Positions 60,065-64,000 of a DNA stretch of 64,000 nucleotides are shown here, one piece after another. The stretch lies in NCBI RefSeq assembly GCF_001050515.1, contig NZ_CAHS01000015.1, positions 434,001 through 498,000 on the forward strand, in the 5' to 3' direction. The notes beneath the pieces were generated by a model that was not told where the DNA came from, did not search any database, and worked only from the letters and a program-made list of their open reading frames with translations. The number at the start of each line of letters is the position of its first letter. The first letter of the stretch is position 1. The translations under genes and the position numbers were made by a program. This stretch comes from Erwinia piriflorinigrans CFBP 5888 (GTDB lineage Bacteria > Pseudomonadota > Gammaproteobacteria > Enterobacterales > Enterobacteriaceae).

Positions 60065-60907
60065 TTAGCCCTGCAGCAGAGACAGAACCTGCTGTGGAAC
60101 CTGGTTCGCTTTCGCCAACACTGAGTTACCGGCCTGCTGAATGATCTGTGCCTTAGACATGTTAGACACTTCAGTTGCGTAGTCAGCATCCTGAATACGT
60201 GACTGTGCAGAAGACAGGTTGGTGGTGGTGTTGTTCAGGTTAGTTACCGCTGAATCCAGACGGTTCTGCACCGCACCCAGGCTTGAACGGAAGGTATCGA
60301 CAGACGAAATAGCCTTGTCCAACAGTGCCAGCGGGTCAGCTGTAGGAGTCACAGCAGTACCGGTGCTGTCTTTAGACGCCACGGTGAAATCTTTCAGGTT
60401 AAGGGCTGTGGAATCCACTTTTTGCAGTTTAATATCAATGGTTTCGTTATCGTTAGCACCGACCTGTACAGACAGGGTCGTTTTGTCGCCAGAGAGAACC
60501 TTCACGCCGTTAAACTGAGTCTGGCCAGATACGCGGTCAATTTCGTCCAGACGGGATTTGATTTCGTCCTGGATGGAAGAGAGGTCAGAATCAGAGTTAG
60601 TACCGTTTTTAGCCTGAACGGTCAGTTCACGTACACGCTGCAAGTTGTTGTTGATTTCAGACAGAGAGCCTTCGGTGGTCTGCGCCAGAGAGATACCATC
60701 GTTAGCGTTGCGTGCCGCCTGGGTCAGACCCTTGATGTTAGAGGTGAAGCGGTTAGCAATCGCCTGACCCGCTGCATCGTCTTTAGAACTAGTGATACGT
60801 GAACCGGAAGACAGACGCTCCATAGAAGAGGCCAGTGCAGACTGGTTTTTGTTGATGTTGTTCTGGGTGATCAGCGAGAGGCTGTTGGTATTGATAACTT
60901 GTGCCAT
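60065..60907 (-). CDS. fliC: Flagellin FliC (short form)
   Basis: 280 residues, far shorter than E. coli FliC (498). The conserved N-terminal (1-140, MAQVINTNSLSLITQNN) and C-terminal (200-280, ending VPQQVLSLLQG) D0/D1 coiled-coil parts are complete; the variable D2/D3 outer domain is reduced to about 50 residues. Residues 30-51 correspond to the plant flg22 epitope with 16 of 22 positions kept, and LQRVRELTVQA near 88-98 is the TLR5 contact helix. It has a strong sigma-28 promoter at 60985-61011. Confidence 0.97.
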   Translation of the reverse strand: MAQVINTNSLSLITQNNINKNQSALASSMERLSSGSRITSSKDDAAGQAIANRFTSNIKGLTQAARNANDGISLAQTTEGSLSEINNNLQRVRELTVQAKNGTNSDSDLSSIQDEIKSRLDEIDRVSGQTQFNGVKVLSGDKTTLSVQVGANDNETIDIKLQKVDSTALNLKDFTVASKDSTGTAVTPTADPLALLDKAISSVDTFRSSLGAVQNRLDSAVTNLNNTTTNLSSAQSRIQDADYATEVSNMSKAQIIQQAGNSVLAKANQVPQQVLSLLQG

Positions 60908-60984
60908 GATAAAGTTTCCTGTTTAATCATTTCAGTTAAGTTGGTTAGGGTTATTCGCCCCCGGCTTCATCGCCGTCAAAATTG

Positions 60985-61011
60985 TTATCGTCTGTCCTGC
61001 GCTAACCTTTA
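60985..61011 (-). promoter_or_regulatory. Sigma-28 promoter of fliC
   Basis: Minus strand TAAAGGTT (61004-61011), 11 bases, GACGATAA (60985-60992); consensus is TAAAGTTT-N11-GCCGATAA. Confidence 0.88.
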
Positions 61012-61114
61012 GAACTTTTTTAGCCTCACGCCGTTTTTTTTTCTTGCCCACTACTGCACGAAATAACCCTCTTTATTACCGCTATTCGTTTTATTGCCGC
61101 CTGATAAATAATCG

Positions 61115-61141
61115 TAAACTTTGCTCATTAATAGCCGATAA
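61115..61141 (+). promoter_or_regulatory. Sigma-28 promoter of fliDST
   Basis: TAAACTTT (61115-61122), 11 bases, GCCGATAA (61134-61141): a near-perfect sigma-28 site, 45 bases before the fliD start and divergent from the fliC promoter. Confidence 0.93.
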
Positions 61142-61185
61142 CCACGGTATTGACACTCCGTGCGCAGGATAAAAAGGAAAAAATC

Positions 61186-62589
61186 ATGGCTAGCATCTCT
61201 ACTCTCGGTATCGGCTCCGGCCTCGACTTAAGTAGCACTCTGGACAAATTACAGACGGCGGAAAAAGACGCGTTAAAACCAATCGCTACCCAGCAGACAG
61301 CCTACACCGCTAAGCTGAGCGCCTACAGCACCATGAAAAGCGCGTTGGAAACCTTTCAGACCGCCAACAGCAAGCTAAACAGCGCCGATCTGTTTAGCGC
61401 CAGTAAGACCAGCAGCAGCACCGGCGCCTTTAGTGCGACCACCTCTTCCACCGCCGCTGCGGGGAGCTACAGCATTAGCGTCACCGCGTTGGCTAAAGCA
61501 CAAACGCTCACGACAGGCATACAAAGCAGCAGCAGCACAGCGCTGGCCAGCAGCGATAGCACTATCTCGATTAAACTGGCGGGAAGTGATAAGGCCGTGG
61601 ATGTCAGCGTTAGCGCCGCAGACTCTTCTCTGACCGGCATTCGTGATGCGATCAATAAAGCCAATGCAGGCGTCAACGCCAGCATTATTAAAACCGGTGA
61701 CGGTAGCTACAGACTGTCACTGTCCTCGACAAAAACCGGCAGCGACAACGCCATGACGCTGTCCGTTAGCGGCGACAGTACGTTGCAGAGCATGCTGAAT
61801 TACGATGGCAGCAGTAGCAGCAACATGACCCAGAGCGTCGCGGCACAGAACGCCAAACTGTCGGTGAATAACGTTGATATAGAGAGTAGCAGCAACAGCA
61901 TTAGTGATGCGCTGGAAGGGATCACCCTCAATATTAGCGACGTGACCAGCGGTAACCAGACGCTGACGATCGCTAAAGACAGCAGCGGCACCTCAACGGC
62001 AATTGCCGACTTGGCAACGGCGTATAACACCTTGCTGGACACATTTAATACCCTGACAAAATACACGGCGGTGAAAACCAACACCGCCACCCAGGACAGC
62101 AGTAACGGTGCCCTGCTCGGTGACAGCACCCTACGTTCGATTCAGTCACAGATGAAATCGATGCTCACCAACGCTTCCAGCACCTCGACCTTTAAAACCC
62201 TTTCGCAGATCGGAATCACCAGCGATCCCACCAGCGGCAAGCTGAACACCGACACCACGGCGCTCAATGCCGCCGTGGCTAAAGATCCGGATGGGATTAA
62301 GGCGATGATTGTCGGCGATGGCAAAACCACCGGTATTGCCAGCAAGATGGCCACCAGCCTGACCGGATGGTTATCCAGCAGCGGTGAAATTCAAACGGCG
62401 AAAGATGGCGTCAGCAAAACTCTGACCAGCCTGAGCGCGCAATACACTAAGGTGAGCGACCGTATTGATGCCACCATCGCGCGTTTAAAAACGCAGTTTA
62501 CCGCTTTGGATCTTACCGTCAGTAAACTGAACAGTACCAGTGATTATCTGACGGCACAGTTCGACACATCAAGTAAATCAAGCAGTTAG
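61186..62589 (+). CDS. fliD: Flagellar cap protein FliD (HAP2)
   Basis: 467 residues from the ATG at 61186 (MASISTLGIGSGLDLSS), with AAGGA upstream; the frame is open from 61150. The conserved N-terminal part (1-100) and the C-terminal coiled region (about 400-460, KLNSTSDYLTAQFDTS) flank a very serine/threonine-rich middle. Pentameric cap that folds flagellin at the filament tip. First gene of fliDST. Confidence 0.96.
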   Translation: MASISTLGIGSGLDLSSTLDKLQTAEKDALKPIATQQTAYTAKLSAYSTMKSALETFQTANSKLNSADLFSASKTSSSTGAFSATTSSTAAAGSYSISVTALAKAQTLTTGIQSSSSTALASSDSTISIKLAGSDKAVDVSVSAADSSLTGIRDAINKANAGVNASIIKTGDGSYRLSLSSTKTGSDNAMTLSVSGDSTLQSMLNYDGSSSSNMTQSVAAQNAKLSVNNVDIESSSNSISDALEGITLNISDVTSGNQTLTIAKDSSGTSTAIADLATAYNTLLDTFNTLTKYTAVKTNTATQDSSNGALLGDSTLRSIQSQMKSMLTNASSTSTFKTLSQIGITSDPTSGKLNTDTTALNAAVAKDPDGIKAMIVGDGKTTGIASKMATSLTGWLSSSGEIQTAKDGVSKTLTSLSAQYTKVSDRIDATIARLKTQFTALDLTVSKLNSTSDYLTAQFDTSSKSSS

Positions 62590-62605
62590 GCAGTAAGGAG
62601 CCAAT

Positions 62606-63004
62606 ATGTATAGCGCCAGCGGTACCAAAGCCTATGCAAAAATCGGCGTGGAAAGTGCAGTAATGAGTGCCAGCAATGACCAGCTGATTACCTTACTGTT
62701 CGACGGGGCGCTTAGCGCCCTGGTGCGCGCACGCCTGTTCTTGCAGGAAGGTAATACGGTAAAAAAAGGAGAATCACTCTCCAAAGCAATAAATATTATC
62801 GATAACGGTTTGAAACTGGGTGTAGATGAAACCAGCGATGACGAGTTAACGCGCAATCTGGCCGGGCTGTACCGCTATATGGTGCATCGGCTGCTGCGCG
62901 CTAATCTGGATAACGATGCCGAAGGCATTGAAGAAGTTGAGGCGCTGCTGCGCAATATCGCCGACGCCTGGAAAGAGGTTTCTGGCACTACCGCTCTGGT
63001 TTAG
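62606..63004 (+). CDS. fliS: Flagellin export chaperone FliS
   Basis: 132 residues, a four-helix bundle. MYSASGTKAYAKIGVESAVMSASNDQLITLLFDGAL is typical. Binds the C-terminus of flagellin in the cytosol and delivers it to FlhA. AAGGAG lies before the ATG. Sixteen bases after fliD. Confidence 0.96.
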   Translation: MYSASGTKAYAKIGVESAVMSASNDQLITLLFDGALSALVRARLFLQEGNTVKKGESLSKAINIIDNGLKLGVDETSDDELTRNLAGLYRYMVHRLLRANLDNDAEGIEEVEALLRNIADAWKEVSGTTALV

Positions 63005-63015
63005 GACGCTTTAAC

Positions 63016-63384
63016 ATGAATAGTGCCCAGTATCTGTTCGCGCTGTATCAAGATATTTTAACCCACAGTCAGTCTATGCTGCGTCTGGCGGCAAACAACC
63101 AGTGGGAAGAGCTGATCGACAGTGAAGTCAATCATTATGTCGGCGCGGTGAAAAAGCTGGAGCAGGCGATGCAGCATCAGCAGATCACCCCGCAGACTCA
63201 CGACAGGCTGCGCCCCGTGCTGCGCCATATCCTTGATAATGAAACGGAAGTTAAGAAGCTGCTCAAGTACCGCCAGGATGAAATTGCCACCCTGATGCAG
63301 CAGAACAGCCGTCAAAAATCAGTGAATAATGCCTATAGCAAAAGCGCCGGAGTGGTGCTGTTTCCCACCCGCATAAGCGGATAA
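63016..63384 (+). CDS. fliT: FliD chaperone and FlhDC inhibitor FliT
   Basis: 122 residues, helical. Chaperone for FliD that, when free, binds FlhDC and shuts down class II transcription. The position after fliS, the size (E. coli 121) and the pattern YQDILTHSQSMLRLAANNQWEELIDSE support the name. The tail after residue 95 is less conserved. Confidence 0.92.
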   Translation: MNSAQYLFALYQDILTHSQSMLRLAANNQWEELIDSEVNHYVGAVKKLEQAMQHQQITPQTHDRLRPVLRHILDNETEVKKLLKYRQDEIATLMQQNSRQKSVNNAYSKSAGVVLFPTRISG

Positions 63385-63501
63385 AAAAGAGTCGTACCGC
63401 CATCTGGCCAGCCCGGAAAAAATAAATTCGTGCTGGCCCGCGCTTTTCTCCCACTCTCGCGCATACTTCATTTTCACATCGGTTGAAAATGGAACAGGTC
63501 T

Positions 63502-64000
63502 ATGCACAATCCCACGCTGTTGCAGTTTTTTCACTGGTATTACCCCACTGGCGGTAAACTCTGGCCAGAAGCGGCCGAGCGCGCCCCATGGCTGGCGGAA
63601 ATTGGCATCAGTGCCGTCTGGCTCCCCCCTGCATCTAAAGGCGAATCCGGCGGTTATTCCGTTGGCTACGACAGCTACGATCTGTTTGACCTGGGGGAAT
63701 TCGATCAAAAGGGTTCACGCGCGACCAAGTATGGCGATAAACAGCAGCTGCTACATGCGGTAGAAACACTGAAAGCCCACGGCGTGGGGGTGCTTCTCGA
63801 TGTGGTGTTGAATCATAAAATGGGTGCCGACGAAAAAGAGCAGGTGCAGGTCAACCGCGTTAATCCTGAGAACCGCGAGGAGATCGATACCGAGGTGCTG
63901 GAGGCCGAGGCCTGGACGCGCTTTACCTTTCCGGAGCGTGGCGGGCAGTATTCACAGTTTGTCTGGGACTACAAGTGCTTCAGCGGCGTCGATCATATTG
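63502..64000 (+). CDS. amyA: Cytoplasmic alpha-amylase AmyA (5' part)
   Basis: 166 codons and one base before the right edge. GH13 enzyme that breaks alpha-1,4-glucans inside the cell. Opening [21 protein letters not shown] and region [15 protein letters not shown] are clear. Follows fliT as in E. coli. Confidence 0.95.
   Translation, partial: MHNPTLLQFFHWYYPTGGKLWPEAAERAPWLAEIGISAVWLPPASKGESGGYSVGYDSYDLFDLGEFDQKGSRATKYGDKQQLLHAVETLKAHGVGVLLDVVLNHKMGADEKEQVQVNRVNPENREEIDTEVLEAEAWTRFTFPERGGQYSQFVWDYKCFSGVDHI

Overview
The window looks like chromosome from a gamma-proteobacterium of the order Enterobacterales. Its proteins match Escherichia coli orthologues closely in length and motif, and the gene order is what I would expect of an Erwinia/Pantoea-like member of the Erwiniaceae. 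That placement is inference from sequence and synteny; no database was searched.

Layout. (1) 1-17.5 kb, mostly minus strand: flagellar export (flhA start, flhB), chemotaxis (cheZ, cheY, cheB, cheR), four tandem chemoreceptor genes, cheW-cheA-motB-motA, and the master regulator flhDC with a long leader holding a 40-bp palindromic CRP site. (2) 18.4-20.6 kb: trehalose synthesis (otsBA). (3) 21.3-23.9 kb: a DUF1275 membrane protein and the SOS mutagenesis pair umuDC behind a perfect LexA box. (4) 24.0-28.6 kb: a 1520-residue STAND NTPase with an N-terminal restriction-nuclease-like domain, the best candidate for an undescribed (Avs-like) anti-phage defence gene. (5) 28.9-39.6 kb: hemB, a chrR-like flavin reductase, a cation/proton antiporter, an orphan flippase plus glycosyltransferase pair, an NCS1 permease, an aldehyde dehydrogenase and an EamA transporter. 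(6) 39.6-56.4 kb: a block in the same order as part of the E. coli 23-minute region (ycdY, ghrA, serX tRNA, phoH, efeBOU, putP, putA), with a POT transporter, an LtrA-like protein and a nitroreductase interspersed. (7) 56.5-64 kb: dcyD, fliZ, fliA, an HNH-type gene inserted between fliA and fliC, a short fliC, then fliD, fliS, fliT and the start of amyA.

How it works together. FlhDC starts the flagellar cascade and FliA (sigma-28) reads the late genes. Good sigma-28 promoters are visible before fliC, fliD and three of the four receptor genes, so motility and chemosensing form one regulon split by about 40 kb of metabolic and accessory DNA. Regulatory sites for CRP, LexA, Fur and PutA can be read directly in front of flhDC, umuDC, efeUOB and putA/putP.

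Non-standard points are the STAND nuclease gene beside umuDC, a 59-bp repeat of the serX tRNA tail and terminator enclosing a chain of five hairpins, the HNH gene inside the flagellar cluster with an altered last histidine, and a POT transporter lacking the usual N-terminal ExxER signature. There is no CRISPR array, insertion sequence, rRNA or recognisable prophage.
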